Of a stretch of 43,559 nucleotides of DNA, positions 33,108-42,357 are shown one piece after another (positions within the stretch are counted from its first letter, which is position 1; each line of letters starts with the position of its first letter). The stretch is from positions 73,574 through 117,132 of the forward strand of contig JAHHGU010000013.1 of assembly GCA_019359765.1 (NCBI GenBank). Reading direction: 5' to 3'. The notes beneath the pieces were generated by a model. It was not told the DNA's origin and did not search any database. It worked only from the letters and a program-made list of their open reading frames with translations. The DNA comes from Aphanothece sp. CMT-3BRIN-NPC111 (GTDB taxonomy: Bacteria > Cyanobacteriota > Cyanobacteriia > Cyanobacteriales > JAHHGU01). The position numbers and the translations under genes were made by a program.

Positions 33108-33424
33108 GCCTTTTACTCTAAATAATTTGTTGTCCTAAGCTTTACTTAAAGTGCTATCCCTAAAAATTGCGATCGCTAAGCTACCTAAAATACGTAATCC
33201 TGTAATACTTCATTTTGAAGTGGAGAATGTGGGTTATAGAGAACACCAAGAGTCCTTAAATCAACTATTAAGCAGGGATGGCTATTGTAAAATTTACTCC
33301 AATTAGATGACGAATATCAAAGTAGATGGGAGCAATGGTGAAGAATAATAGAGACTGGAGAAGTACCTAAAGAAATCTCAAAAACTTAGTTTTTATATTT
33401 TTAATAACCATAGATTGCTTTTTA
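33108..33424. other. Intergenic region, 317 bp, no supported gene
   Basis: The sequence is AT-rich with one HIP1-like GCGATCGC near 33170. Short open stretches such as IIETGEVPKEISKT (near 33345-33390, plus strand) are interrupted by stops and could be gene debris. There is no convincing terminator hairpin or RNA gene. It lies between the converging plus-strand protease remnant and the minus-strand nuclease-like gene. Confidence 0.5.
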
Positions 33425-35146
33425 TCAGATTGGTGAATCACTATTATCTTCTTGCAGAAACTGATACCATAACAATGGAATGAATGGTGTCCCAAAGTGA
33501 CGGCTTGCAATAGCTGTCAGCGAAAAATAACCGTGATTTATACAAGAAATTTCTTTATAAACCGTCTTCCTGTCCTCACGCAGGCTAAAAATTCGCTGCC
33601 TCACATCGTTAATTGACTGATGCAAAGGCAGAGAACTACTGACTCCACTTTTATACCCGGCATTAGTACTGTAGAGAAAATCTTCGGTGCTTTCATCAGG
33701 AAACCACAGCATAAAGTTAGTGTGTGCGAATGTCTTATTAACATTCTTCTGAAATTCCTGATACTCATTTGGCAAGTTAAGGATAGCGTACCAGTCAGCA
33801 AGCATAGGTAGGATTGTTGAAGCTCTAGTTAATTTATCTTTTGGCGGAGCTTCTCCAACCGTAATGGCAACTAGATCATTGTATGAATTTGTATGGATAG
33901 GAAAGCAACGACCGAGTTTGTAAGCGCGAATAATGCTGCTGCTAATTTTTACAATCCAACACTTAGCAAAATCTAAAGATTCTGCCACTATCAATACAAT
34001 CAAACCGGAAACAATATCATTAGCATGGCTATCATATCGAGGGGTGAAAGCAGAAGGATTATTAGTGATTAATGCCTTTATCATTTGAGCAATGGCTTTA
34101 ATCTCTTGTTCGTAGCTTTTTTGTATGTTTTCATCCTGAGAATCTGATGCTAAATTCCAAAGTGCAATCCCCAAACTTCCTAAAATGCCTATAACTTCAA
34201 AAGTGCGGAGAGGATATTCTATTTCTTCTGCTTCAACGTATCCAAATAAGCCATCTTTGACAAAGCAGTACGGTTGAAGTTTATTGGTAAATGCCCTCAG
34301 AACACTCAAATATGTATCGAAAAGCTGATGGAATTTATTTACAATATTATTGTTTCTGAAGAGATTATTTTTACCTAACCATTCCCAAGTGCGGAGAACA
34401 GTTCTTTCGGCGCAAAGTAAAGCCGGTTTTAAGTTATCCGCTTCTGAACACCAATGGAAAACTATGTTAAGACTTAAGTTGAGAGTGGACAAGATTTTAC
34501 TACGAGCTTTGTTCAACTTAGCTTCATTCTGAATTTGGATATCCTTTACAAAAAGAGTCTCTTCTATCAAAGCGTAAAAATATTCAGGATCTTGTTCGTT
34601 CTGATCTGCTAATGCAATTGTTTTGCGAAGGTACTTGCGAGATTGTTCTGGAAAAAGGTACTCATCAAGAAAGTATTCCTCAATCAAAAGTGCTAACTTA
34701 TCTGCACCCCAGAAATCAAATTCTACTTCTTGAGGTTTTGTATTGTTTTCTTTGTAACCCTGCCAGTTTCTCTCAACATTCTGTTTGATATCGCCATTGC
34801 AACAGACAATAATTTTTTTTGATAAATTTTTATATTCTTCATCAATACATTGAGTCAAATAAACATCCAAAATCTCATTAAGAGAAGGGCGTAGAGCTTG
34901 TGCGCTTTCGTCATCCCAATTTCTACGAGATAAGTCACCTTGCTTAACAGTCAGCAAAAATAACTTGTCAATGCCATCATCTGGATCTAATCCTCTAGCA
35001 GCAATATCTACTCCATGTTGTCGTACACCAACCTGAGCTTTACTTAAGGGCTGAATTCCCATGGCAAGTAGGAGATCAGGGAGAAGAACATCTAGTTCTC
35101 CCGATTCCTTTAACATACTCAAATACTCTCTAATGACCAGTTTCAT
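33425..35146 (-). CDS. Putative restriction-endonuclease-like protein of a two-gene island
   Basis: The 573-residue protein is not assigned to a named family. The first 75 residues look like a PD-(D/E)xK nuclease core: a helix, then VRQHGVDIAARG (Asp47) and FLLTVKQGDL (Lys68). The acidic or Gln residue usual two positions before the Lys is Thr here, so activity is uncertain. Residues 105-185 (KIIVCCNGDIKQNVERNW, FDFWGADKLALLIEEYFLDEYLF) form a second alpha/beta region, and the rest is helical. No signal peptide or membrane segment is seen. It overlaps the upstream 35130-37223 gene by 17 bp in another frame, so the two are made together. Base use is more AT-rich than in the neighbours, suggesting separate acquisition. 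A role in defence against foreign DNA is inference. Confidence 0.6.
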   Translation of the reverse strand: MKLVIREYLSMLKESGELDVLLPDLLLAMGIQPLSKAQVGVRQHGVDIAARGLDPDDGIDKLFLLTVKQGDLSRRNWDDESAQALRPSLNEILDVYLTQCIDEEYKNLSKKIIVCCNGDIKQNVERNWQGYKENNTKPQEVEFDFWGADKLALLIEEYFLDEYLFPEQSRKYLRKTIALADQNEQDPEYFYALIEETLFVKDIQIQNEAKLNKARSKILSTLNLSLNIVFHWCSEADNLKPALLCAERTVLRTWEWLGKNNLFRNNNIVNKFHQLFDTYLSVLRAFTNKLQPYCFVKDGLFGYVEAEEIEYPLRTFEVIGILGSLGIALWNLASDSQDENIQKSYEQEIKAIAQMIKALITNNPSAFTPRYDSHANDIVSGLIVLIVAESLDFAKCWIVKISSSIIRAYKLGRCFPIHTNSYNDLVAITVGEAPPKDKLTRASTILPMLADWYAILNLPNEYQEFQKNVNKTFAHTNFMLWFPDESTEDFLYSTNAGYKSGVSSSLPLHQSINDVRQRIFSLREDRKTVYKEISCINHGYFSLTAIASRHFGTPFIPLLWYQFLQEDNSDSPI

Positions 35147-37223
35147 CCGATTCCTTCATGTGCAGATTTTGATCTTGTTGTTCGTCAGTTAGCGATAGAC
35201 CAGCAGACCGCCACTGCATACGCAGATAAGCTTGCCCAATAGGGTCGATCAATTCGCCTTGTGGTATTTCAGTTTCAGTTGAGATCGAAATAAAAGGCAT
35301 AGGATCTGTAAGCTTACCTTCTCGTTCTGTAGCTGTAGCTTTACCATACAGAAATAGTACCGAGGGCATGATTTTCCTGAAGACTGACTGTTCCTCCACC
35401 TGCTCCATCATTTCTTTTTGCTGTTTCCACTTTGCCAATCTGTAGAGGTATGTCCTTTGTGTAGATGGTTGAAACTCTTTAAGGCGTGGTAGTTTAGTAC
35501 GATTCTCTAAGTAACTTTGAGACTGAGATAAGGCTTCTTGAATAACTTTCGCCTCAATTTCAGTTATGCCCTCTGTTTTAGCTCTATCCTTAAGATACTC
35601 TCCAGCTTCTCCAGGATAGTTAAAAAGTACGTACTTAATTAGTAGATTAGTTATCAAATAGATAATTTGTTGAGAGAAAGGCTCTCTTTGTAAAGCTGAT
35701 AAAAGGAGAGCGCATAGAGAAGGCGCATCTATAACATAGCCTGTGATTCGATATAACACGTAAGCTGTGGTTTCTTCGTCGAGCGTATCTAGTACCTCTT
35801 TACTTAAGATAACGCTCGGATTTTTATCTCTCTGAAGTGTATTGCCCACTTTTACAGGAATAGAATTGAAATAACTATTAATTTCAAAGGCAAGAAAATG
35901 TAAGTACTGTTTTTTTGAAGCAATCCATTTAGTAAATGAGAATAACAATATTTTAGCCTGTAAATTTATCAGTTTAGTAAATGTGTTATTTAATCCTTCA
36001 ATTAATCGTTCATTTTCCTCACAATGCTCAAAATACCAGCGTCCTGCTACTGCTTCAACTAGCTGTAATGCCAAATCTGGTTGATTTTCTATATATTGGT
36101 TAATGCAGTAATCAAGTCTCCTGAGTTCTTCCACAGAAAAGCTCTGTGCTTCAGTGAGTTTTATTAGGGCTTGTTGATACCATTCCTGATTATATGAATT
36201 TCTAGCTAATCGGGAAAGAGAAACTAATGCTGTTTTCCAAATAATGGGGTTGGAATCTACCACAAGTTCAGCAAAGATATTCTGTACTTCATCTGTATGT
36301 TTTACCAAGTCTTCATACCCAATAACCAGCATCATATCAGTTTCAGGGTTGGGATTTGATCGTAATACCTGAAATCTATCTAATGTTGACCATAAGAGTA
36401 TTTTTGACTCGTCATTTTCATAGTTAAAGTCACCCAAAGAGCGAATCCCAACTCTACGAAGAATAGGTTCTGCTCGGTCAGAAAGAGCCAAAGCTCGTTG
36501 ATGTGCTTCTAGAATATCTGTTTTTGCTATTGCTCGTAGGATATTAACTATCAAACCAGCAGCAGGCATACTTGCACGGGATATTAATAAGCTGTAGAGA
36601 GTATCGGCAACATCCTTTCTTCTTGCAGAAATATCTTCAATAGCTCTGTATATTGCTGGATTTCCTATGTCAATATCTGTATCCATAGCATCAAGTATGG
36701 AGATAATAGATTCAGCTTCAATCTCAAGCTGAGGAATGACTTCCCAGAAAGACTCATATAGTTTTAGCAAAGAATCACTTAACTTTTCCGAGTTTCGTAG
36801 TAGAACGGATGCTTCAACTACACATTTAGATAAGTCTTTTCCATATTCACGAGCAAGCATAAGCAAGACTTTATTTTCTAGATTATCTACTTCTAGATTA
36901 TTTTCACTACTAATTTTCCAGCTTAAACTTTCAATCTTCTTGTAAATTTCTACTACTTCCTCTACATTAGACCAAGCTTCCTCCATGAGGCTTACAGCAT
37001 GATGAACTAAATACTCTTTGAGGATTTCTGAATCAGAGAAAAATAATTTTCCTTCCTCTTGCGATAAGAATCCAAGTTCAATGGCTTCGGTTACTTCTAT
37101 TTCGTTACTTCGATCTAACTGGATACTAGTTGAAGCTTGTTTATATATTTTTGCAGCTATCCCTTCCATAGCAATGTGTGTATTAGGGTGATCTTGCTGA
37201 ATTTTATACCAATAAAAAATCAT
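35130..37223 (-). CDS. Large helical protein, possibly the C-terminal half of a STAND/NACHT-type ATPase
   Basis: The 697-residue protein is almost wholly alpha-helical. Residues about 45-85 (ELGFLSQEEGKLFFSDSEILKEYLVHHAV) resemble the winged-helix end of NACHT/STAND ATPases, where a 'FxHxxFxEYLxA'-like motif precedes helical repeats. Residues about 100-600 look like ARM/HEAT or TPR-type repeats. No Walker A or B motif is present, and an in-frame TAG lies just upstream of the ATG at 37223. The ATPase part may have been lost, or may never have been in this protein. No Shine-Dalgarno site precedes the ATG; Met at 37169 (MEGIAAK) is an alternative. It is translated together with the nuclease-like gene, which overlaps its 3' end. 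A sensor role in a defence module is possible but unproven. Confidence 0.55.
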   Translation of the reverse strand: MIFYWYKIQQDHPNTHIAMEGIAAKIYKQASTSIQLDRSNEIEVTEAIELGFLSQEEGKLFFSDSEILKEYLVHHAVSLMEEAWSNVEEVVEIYKKIESLSWKISSENNLEVDNLENKVLLMLAREYGKDLSKCVVEASVLLRNSEKLSDSLLKLYESFWEVIPQLEIEAESIISILDAMDTDIDIGNPAIYRAIEDISARRKDVADTLYSLLISRASMPAAGLIVNILRAIAKTDILEAHQRALALSDRAEPILRRVGIRSLGDFNYENDESKILLWSTLDRFQVLRSNPNPETDMMLVIGYEDLVKHTDEVQNIFAELVVDSNPIIWKTALVSLSRLARNSYNQEWYQQALIKLTEAQSFSVEELRRLDYCINQYIENQPDLALQLVEAVAGRWYFEHCEENERLIEGLNNTFTKLINLQAKILLFSFTKWIASKKQYLHFLAFEINSYFNSIPVKVGNTLQRDKNPSVILSKEVLDTLDEETTAYVLYRITGYVIDAPSLCALLLSALQREPFSQQIIYLITNLLIKYVLFNYPGEAGEYLKDRAKTEGITEIEAKVIQEALSQSQSYLENRTKLPRLKEFQPSTQRTYLYRLAKWKQQKEMMEQVEEQSVFRKIMPSVLFLYGKATATEREGKLTDPMPFISISTETEIPQGELIDPIGQAYLRMQWRSAGLSLTDEQQDQNLHMKESDETGH

Positions 37224-37673
37224 CAGTTTTCTATTATCCTATTTTTTATTTTAACAGGAAATAATTTGTAATATTGCCAAGCCAATATTTGGTTTTACCT
37301 ATACAGCTTCGGTTGAATATTTATGTTAGTTTGCGATCGCTAATCTTCTCACTAAATCTGAGTTTCATCGTTTAACCTCGATTTTTATCTCTCCAGGGTG
37401 ACGAAAGAGGGATATTCATCTATGATAGCAACGGTTGGGTGGGCATCTCTCGCCAAATGCTTCAGTATTTTTAATACTACATCCATTGCTGTGTCTACGT
37501 TCTAGAGTTTTATTTTTTAATTCCTGCATTGATAATACTCGGAAAGTGACAGAAGAGGGATACTTGACTTGTCTTTGCACAACCGCAGCCTAACAATCCC
37601 GTTGCAGCGGACGGTCGAAAGGCACTGAAAGGTTGATCTGGTTGCAGCTAAAAATATTGCCAAGTATCATATG
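37224..37673. other. Intergenic region, 450 bp, with gene debris and an imperfect direct repeat
   Basis: No intact gene is visible. GTGACGAAAGAGGGATATT (37398-37416) recurs as GTGACAGAAGAGGGATACT (37547-37565), about 150 bp apart. On the minus strand a 33-codon frame (near 37490-37390) encodes HPTVAIIDEYPSFVTLE, and another short frame contains GLLGCGCAKTS. Both are broken by stops and look like decayed coding sequence, perhaps the lost 5' end of the island or an old insertion. No promoter was identified for either flanking gene. Confidence 0.4.
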
Positions 37674-38477
37674 CTAATTAACCTTGTGCGATCGCTCTAG
37701 ACGTAGTTGATGCTCTGTGCTAAATAAGACTTGAAAAGCTAGCAAGACCACCCCCATAGTGCCCAAAGCTGTGCCTGCGGCAATCATAAATATAATCACA
37801 ATTTGATAACGAACTGCGTCGGTAGGGCTGGCTCCAGCCAATATTTGACCCGTCATCATCCCTGGCAAGCTGACTAAACCCATCACCATCATCGAGTTAA
37901 TAGTCGGAATCATCCCAGTCCTCAACGCCTCTTTGATGGTTCCATGAGCAGCCTCCCAGCGGGTGGCACCTAAAGCTAGCAAGGCTTCCACTTGCCCTTG
38001 GCTGCGGATCAAATCCTCCATGAATCGATCCAGTGCTAAAGAAATACCTGTAAGAGCATTCCCTAAAACCATTCCCAAGAGGGGAATGAGGTACTGAGGA
38101 TTGTACCAAGGCTCTACTTTTATAATTCCGTTGAGGGCTAAACCTGTAACGAAAAATGAAGAAGCCAAAACAGAAACAAAACTACTCCAGTAAATACCAA
38201 TAAACCGTCTGCGGGTTCGGTTAACTGCCGATATACCAGCCATAATTGTCATCGCTAGAGCAACTAGCAAAACCCATGCCGGATTGCGGAGCGTGAACAC
38301 CCATTCCAAGATGTATCCTACGAGTAACAACTGGACTAGCATTCGTAGCGAGGCTATCCAGAGGCGCTGTTCTAAACCCAAGCGGAGGCTGAAAGAAAGC
38401 ACCATGTTGATCAAAATCAACGCAGCTGCCATAACCAGTTGCCCATAGCCGATCGCAATATAGCTACTTTCCATCAA
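37674..38477 (-). CDS. fetB: FetB-like ABC transporter permease (UPF0014), iron export
   Basis: The 267 residues carry about seven hydrophobic segments and the blocks typical of the FetB/YbbM (UPF0014) family, such as MVLGNALTGISLALDRF, ALGATRWEA and LPGMMTGQILAGASP. In E. coli FetAB lowers cellular iron and protects against oxidative stress; plant ALS3/STAR2 relatives move other substrates. It overlaps the upstream ATPase gene by 4 bp (ATGA), so the two form one transporter. The setting next to a siderophore importer supports iron as substrate, but the direction and cargo are by family analogy. Downstream, 450 bp of debris separates it from the 35130-37223 gene. Confidence 0.85.
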   Translation of the reverse strand: MMESSYIAIGYGQLVMAAALILINMVLSFSLRLGLEQRLWIASLRMLVQLLLVGYILEWVFTLRNPAWVLLVALAMTIMAGISAVNRTRRRFIGIYWSSFVSVLASSFFVTGLALNGIIKVEPWYNPQYLIPLLGMVLGNALTGISLALDRFMEDLIRSQGQVEALLALGATRWEAAHGTIKEALRTGMIPTINSMMVMGLVSLPGMMTGQILAGASPTDAVRYQIVIIFMIAAGTALGTMGVVLLAFQVLFSTEHQLRLERSHKVN

Positions 38478-39175
38478 TCTTTCCCCTTCAAGGCAATTTG
38501 GCGGTTAGTCATGCGTTGGATCTGGGTTGGGTTATGGCTAGTCCAAAGGTAAGCTCTGGTTGAGTCTTCGGCTTGCCAAGCTTCAACTAGAGATTCCAAA
38601 CACTGGGCAGTTTCAGGATCTAGCGAGGCAGTCGGCTCATCTAATAGCAGAATACAGGGTGAGAGTTGCAAGGCTCGCAGAAAAGCTACTATTTGGGCTT
38701 CTCCTCCTGATAAGGCAGCACTGGGACGCTCTAAGAAATCGGCTGTTCGACCTAGAAGATCTAAATAGCCCAAAATTTGTTCTCGGTTATAAACCCGATC
38801 CCGGTGACGTGCCAATTTATAGATGTATTGAAGATTTTCTTCTACACTTCCTTCTAATAAAGCTGGTCGCTGGTGTAGGTAGACGATCTGCGACCGATAA
38901 AGGGGCATATACCAAGACTCTAGCGATCGCCCCCCAAAAACAATTCGCCCTTGCTGCACGGGGTCAAGACCAGCTAGGGCACGCAGCAGCAAGCTTTTAC
39001 CTGTCCCGGAAGCACCGATCGCAGCTAAGCGATCGCCTGGCCATACCTCAAAACTTATCCCTTGCCAGATCCAGCGGTTTTGTATTTGTCTGCCCAACCC
39101 TTCTATTGATAAGAGTGGACTGTTTGTAGAACCATCCACTGCGATCGCCTGCTTTTTACCTAATCGAGTGCTCAT
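38474..39175 (-). CDS. fetA: FetA-like ABC transporter ATP-binding protein
   Basis: This 233-residue ABC ATPase has Walker A GASGTGKS, signature LSGGE, Walker B ILLLDEP and the H-loop SHNP. It has the short compact form of FetA/YbbL and overlaps the FetB-like permease gene by ATGA. The ATG at 39175 adds about 20 residues compared with what I expect before the conserved LLSIEGLGRQ; a GTG at 39139 is an alternative. With the ATG start, the upstream AGGA-like site lies within the end of the MITE-like element, which stops 4 bp before the start codon. The transcription signal must therefore lie within or beyond the element, or come from the importer operon 228 bp upstream. Confidence 0.85.
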   Translation of the reverse strand: MSTRLGKKQAIAVDGSTNSPLLSIEGLGRQIQNRWIWQGISFEVWPGDRLAAIGASGTGKSLLLRALAGLDPVQQGRIVFGGRSLESWYMPLYRSQIVYLHQRPALLEGSVEENLQYIYKLARHRDRVYNREQILGYLDLLGRTADFLERPSAALSGGEAQIVAFLRALQLSPCILLLDEPTASLDPETAQCLESLVEAWQAEDSTRAYLWTSHNPTQIQRMTNRQIALKGKD

Positions 39176-39179
39176 ACAT

Positions 39180-39301
39180 TAGATTTCCTGCATGAATAGG
39201 AATTTTTATTTTTTTACCGCAGATGAATGCAGATGGACGCAGATAATCGGAGAAGCTTACGATTAAGGTGAGGATAATTTTTGATTCCTGCAGGAGGTCT
39301 A
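39180..39301. mobile_element. MITE-like element, copy 2 (122 bp)
   Basis: The left end TAGATTTCCTGCATGAAT and the right end (reverse complement TAGACCTCCTGCAGGAAT) are imperfect terminal inverted repeats. The interior (ATGAATGCAGATGGACGCAG, AAGCTTACGATTAAGGTGAG) matches copy 1 at 1435-1568 except for a short deletion and point changes. Same orientation as copy 1. It fills over half of the 228 bp spacer between the importer ATPase gene and the fetA-like gene. Confidence 0.65.
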
Positions 39302-39403
39302 TTAAGAATCTATCCGAAAAGGATTTTTAGAGATTTTTAACCACAGATAAATACAGATACACACGGATATTTAGTTACCCTGGAAACGATTTTCGGATCG
39401 GGT

Positions 39404-40210
39404 CTAAACTAAATCCTTTAATGGGTGCTTTTTACGACCTAAAGGAATACACATAGGTGTCCCAGCTACGGGGTCTTTAACAATGCAACATTCCAGCTTA
39501 AACACCTGACGGATCATTTCCTCGGTGACGATATCCGCAGGTGAGCCTTGGGCAAAAATTTGACCAGAGGCGATCGCAATTAAGTAATCTGCATATCGGC
39601 ACGCTTGGTTCAAATCGTGCAACACCATGACAATAGTTCGCCCCTGACTTTGGTTCAAATCATAAAGTAGATCCAATACTTCCACTTGATGAGCTAGATC
39701 CAAAAAAGTTGTCGGCTCATCTAATAGTAAAATTTCCGTATCTTGAGCCAGTGACATAGCAATCCAAGCTCGTTGCCGCTGCCCCCCAGAAAGAGTCTCT
39801 AAAGGGCGATGTGCCAGATTTACCATGTTAGTGACAATCAATGCCTGTTGAGTGATGCGCTCATCTTCTTTTGACCACTGCTGCAACCACCCTTGATGAG
39901 GGTAACGACCTTGAGCCACAAGTTCCTGCACTGTTAACCCTTCAGGTGCTGTTGGCCCTTGAGGAAGGATACCAAGTTGCTTTGCCACCTCTTTAGTAGA
40001 CAGCTTATAGATAGATTTCCCATCCAGGTAAACCGTACCAACGCGAGGCTTCAATAACCGAGCTAGACCCCTGAGTAGGGTAGACTTGCCGCAGCCATTG
40101 GCACCGACTAAGATCGAGATCTTCCCCGCAGGAATAGCGAGATTCAGATCTGAAATGATATCGGCTCCGTCGTAGGCTAGGGTGAGCTTGCGAGTGGTCA
40201 GGGTACTCAT
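39404..40210 (-). CDS. fecE: Iron-siderophore ABC importer ATP-binding protein (FecE/FepC type)
   Basis: Starting at the ATG at 40210, the protein has 268 residues: [15 protein letters not shown], Walker [11 protein letters not shown]-loop LPQGP, signature LSGGQRQRA, Walker [13 protein letters not shown] and H-loop VLHDLNQA. These features are those of FecE/FepC/FhuC ATPases. Hydrolysis powers import of ferric siderophore through the two permeases encoded just upstream. The ATG overlaps the stop of the permease gene (ATGA), which decides the start; a longer open frame to 40282 would run into the permease. It is the last gene of the fecBCDE-like operon. Confidence 0.92.
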   Translation of the reverse strand: MSTLTTRKLTLAYDGADIISDLNLAIPAGKISILVGANGCGKSTLLRGLARLLKPRVGTVYLDGKSIYKLSTKEVAKQLGILPQGPTAPEGLTVQELVAQGRYPHQGWLQQWSKEDERITQQALIVTNMVNLAHRPLETLSGGQRQRAWIAMSLAQDTEILLLDEPTTFLDLAHQVEVLDLLYDLNQSQGRTIVMVLHDLNQACRYADYLIAIASGQIFAQGSPADIVTEEMIRQVFKLECCIVKDPVAGTPMCIPLGRKKHPLKDLV

Positions 40211-41253
40211 GATTGGTTGCGGTTCCGGTATAACAGGTAAAGAAAGTAAGGAGCGCCAACGATCGCAGTAATGATGCCGCAAGGCAATTCAATCGGAGCA
40301 AAAAGCATCCGTCCGATCAGATCTGCCAATACAACAATCACCCCGCCTACAATAGCAGCAGTTGGTAAAAGTCCTTCATGGGAGGGACCAACTAACTGTC
40401 GAGCTAGATGCGGTGCAATTAATCCCACAAAGGTAACTGTCCCGGCGGTGGCGACTGAAGCTCCTGCTAGAGCAACGCTAATTAGTAATAGCAAGCCGCG
40501 TTGCCATTCAACTCGATTGCCTAGACCTTGGGCAACATCGTCTCCCAAGTTGAGGGCATTCAAATCGCGGGACAATAATAACGTCAACGGCACAAAAATT
40601 ACTAGCCAAGGTAATAAAGACCAAACATGGCCCCAGTTGCGTCCATAAACACTTCCTGTCATCCAAATCAAAGCTTGACCAACGGTATTGATTTCCCCGA
40701 AAGTAATGATTAAAGATGTTAAAGCGCTAGTAATAGCGGCAATGCCGATACCAACTAAAATTAAACGAATTGGGGAACTGCCTTTATCAAACGCCAAGAA
40801 ATAAATCACAGCAGCAACCACTACAGCACCGCCAAAAGCAGCAAAGGGTACTGTGTACAAGGTTATAGAGGGGAACAAAACAATTAAAATCACAGCGGCT
40901 AGGCTTGCACCTGAGGTGATACCAATAATGCCTGGATCTGCTAAGGGATTACGAGTTAGCCCTTGCAAGATACTACCGGAGGTAGCAAGCCCTATCCCCA
41001 CTAAAAAGGCTGCTAAAACCCTAGGCAGACGTAGCGTATTCACAACTAAGGAATAGTCTTGGTTATTTGTTTCTATTCCCACTAATGTTTTCAGAACGTC
41101 CAACGGCGGGATTGCATACTCACCTTGTGCGATATCTAGGGTGATGGCAGTAAGTGCGATCAGTCCCAAAGCTAATAGAATGGGTGGAACGCGGCGGTCG
41201 ATCCGAAAAGATACAGGAAATTGTCGGGGACGGATTACAAGCCAACCTTTCAT
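40207..41253 (-). CDS. fecD: Iron-siderophore ABC importer permease (FecCD family), second subunit
   Basis: The 348-residue membrane protein has about nine or ten hydrophobic segments. FecCD-family blocks include [51 protein letters not shown] and the C-terminal [20 protein letters not shown]. It pairs with the other permease to form the channel. The ATG at 41253 (MKGWLVIRP) is preferred because GGAAGGTGA lies just before it and the codon overlaps the upstream stop by one base (TGATG). A GTG at 41271 would add six residues. The 3' end overlaps the ATPase start. Confidence 0.92.
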   Translation of the reverse strand: MKGWLVIRPRQFPVSFRIDRRVPPILLALGLIALTAITLDIAQGEYAIPPLDVLKTLVGIETNNQDYSLVVNTLRLPRVLAAFLVGIGLATSGSILQGLTRNPLADPGIIGITSGASLAAVILIVLFPSITLYTVPFAAFGGAVVVAAVIYFLAFDKGSSPIRLILVGIGIAAITSALTSLIITFGEINTVGQALIWMTGSVYGRNWGHVWSLLPWLVIFVPLTLLLSRDLNALNLGDDVAQGLGNRVEWQRGLLLLISVALAGASVATAGTVTFVGLIAPHLARQLVGPSHEGLLPTAAIVGGVIVVLADLIGRMLFAPIELPCGIITAIVGAPYFLYLLYRNRNQS

Positions 41254-42251
41254 CAACGTTTCACCTTCCACCGCGCTAAATAGATAAAGAAAGGCGCACC
41301 AACCAAGGCTGTCATAACGCCTACGGGCAGTTCTTGAGGTTGGATGATTAAACGGGCGCTGATATCAGCTAACAGCAATAAAATTGCTCCCATAATTGCT
41401 GAGTAGGGAAGAATCCAACGATAATCGATTCCAACTAGGAAGCGTACTATATGGGGAACGACTAGACCAATAAACCCAATTGGTCCAGCCACTGCTACTG
41501 AACTACCTGACAGCAGAACCACGCTAATGGCAGCAACTACTTTAACCCAAGCGGTTTGCTGTCCCAAACCAATGGCGACATCTTCACCCAAAGCAAGTGT
41601 AGTTAGCTGTTTGCCCAGCGCGATCGCCACGACTAAACCAACTACTATATAAGGAAGAACTTCTATAAACAGGTTGAGATCCCGACCAGCAACAGATCCA
41701 GCTAACCAGTGGCGAACCTCCTCCAGCGTTCGTTGATTAAGAACTAAAATTCCCGTAGTCAGTGAAGATAAAAGTGCTGTCAAAGCTGCGCCTGCTACGG
41801 TGAGTTTCAATGGAGTCATACCGTTGCGACCGAGAGATCCCAGCAGGTAAACTGCTAAAGCTGCCACCCCTGCACCTAAAAAGCCAAACCAAGCATAAAT
41901 TGACGCTGAAGTGTCGTTGAAAAGAAAGATAGCAACAACGACTGCTAAAGCTGCACCGGCATTAATTCCCAAGATGTCGGGAGCAGCCAGAGGATTATAA
42001 GTTAATCCCTGCATAATTGATCCAGCGACTGCTAGGGAAGCTCCCACTACGATGGCAATGAGTGTTCGAGGTAGGCGTATAGTACGGACGATCAGGTGAG
42101 CGCTAGAACCGTCAAAAGCTGTCAACGCGGCGTAGATAGTTTTGAAAGGTAGCTCAGCTGCACCATATGCCATGCTAGCAATTAGGCAAATCAGAAGCGT
42201 GAACAGTCCTAATATCAAGCCTGCTATTAATCTATAGCGTGATTGAAACAA
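41253..42251 (-). CDS. fecC: Iron-siderophore ABC importer permease (FecCD family), first subunit
   Basis: This 332-residue FecCD-type permease contains [51 protein letters not shown] and [20 protein letters not shown]. The start is a TTG at 42251, with GGGAGGAT six bases upstream; the nearby ATG at 42255 is out of frame and meets a stop after a few codons. A TTG start may keep expression modest. It follows the binding-protein gene by 106 bp and is fused by overlap to the second permease. BtuC-type vitamin B12 transport is the family alternative, but the neighbouring NRPS and iron genes favour siderophore uptake. Confidence 0.92.
   Translation of the reverse strand: MFQSRYRLIAGLILGLFTLLICLIASMAYGAAELPFKTIYAALTAFDGSSAHLIVRTIRLPRTLIAIVVGASLAVAGSIMQGLTYNPLAAPDILGINAGAALAVVVAIFLFNDTSASIYAWFGFLGAGVAALAVYLLGSLGRNGMTPLKLTVAGAALTALLSSLTTGILVLNQRTLEEVRHWLAGSVAGRDLNLFIEVLPYIVVGLVVAIALGKQLTTLALGEDVAIGLGQQTAWVKVVAAISVVLLSGSSVAVAGPIGFIGLVVPHIVRFLVGIDYRWILPYSAIMGAILLLLADISARLIIQPQELPVGVMTALVGAPFFIYLARWKVKR
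41261..41269 (-). promoter_or_regulatory. Ribosome binding site GGAAGGTGA deciding the 41253 start
   Basis: The site precedes the ATG at 41253 by seven bases and lies within the last codons of the upstream permease. It supports ATG at 41253 over GTG at 41271. Confidence 0.6.
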
Positions 42252-42255
42252 GCAT

Positions 42256-42263
42256 ATCCTCCC
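42256..42263 (-). promoter_or_regulatory. Ribosome binding site GGGAGGAT before a TTG start
   Basis: This strong Shine-Dalgarno sequence is suitably spaced for the TTG at 42251. It supports use of this rare start codon for the first permease. Confidence 0.6.
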
Positions 42264-42284
42264 TGCCTAAAAGCTGAGTTATTC

Positions 42285-42319
42285 GATTTTGGATTTTGGA
42301 TTTTGGATTTTGGATTTTG
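42285..42319. repeat. Heptanucleotide tandem repeat, five perfect GATTTTG copies
   Basis: Five perfect 7-bp units lie in the 106 bp spacer between the binding-protein gene and the first permease gene. A degenerate version of the same unit is at 1397-1420. The tract is transcribed as part of the operon and could vary in length by slippage. Confidence 0.85.
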
Positions 42320-42357
42320 CCCATGAAACTGAAGCCGGGGGATGGAGACCTTTTTCA

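Noticed and set aside
37380..37665. Short minus-strand frames with Walker-like strings (GLLGCGCAKTS, TVAIIDEYPS)
   Set aside because: They are in different frames, broken by stops, under 45 codons and in an order I could not fit to one ATPase. They are recorded only as probable debris.
39312..39398. Inverted repeat ATCCGAAAA / TTTTCGGAT as a terminator or second small element
   Set aside because: The arms are 9 bp and about 70 bp apart with no U-run in the right place and no second copy seen. This is too weak to call.
40211..40282. N-terminal extension of the importer ATPase
   Set aside because: The stretch is the other frame of the permease C-terminus. The ATG at 40210 overlaps the permease stop and begins at the usual ABC start.
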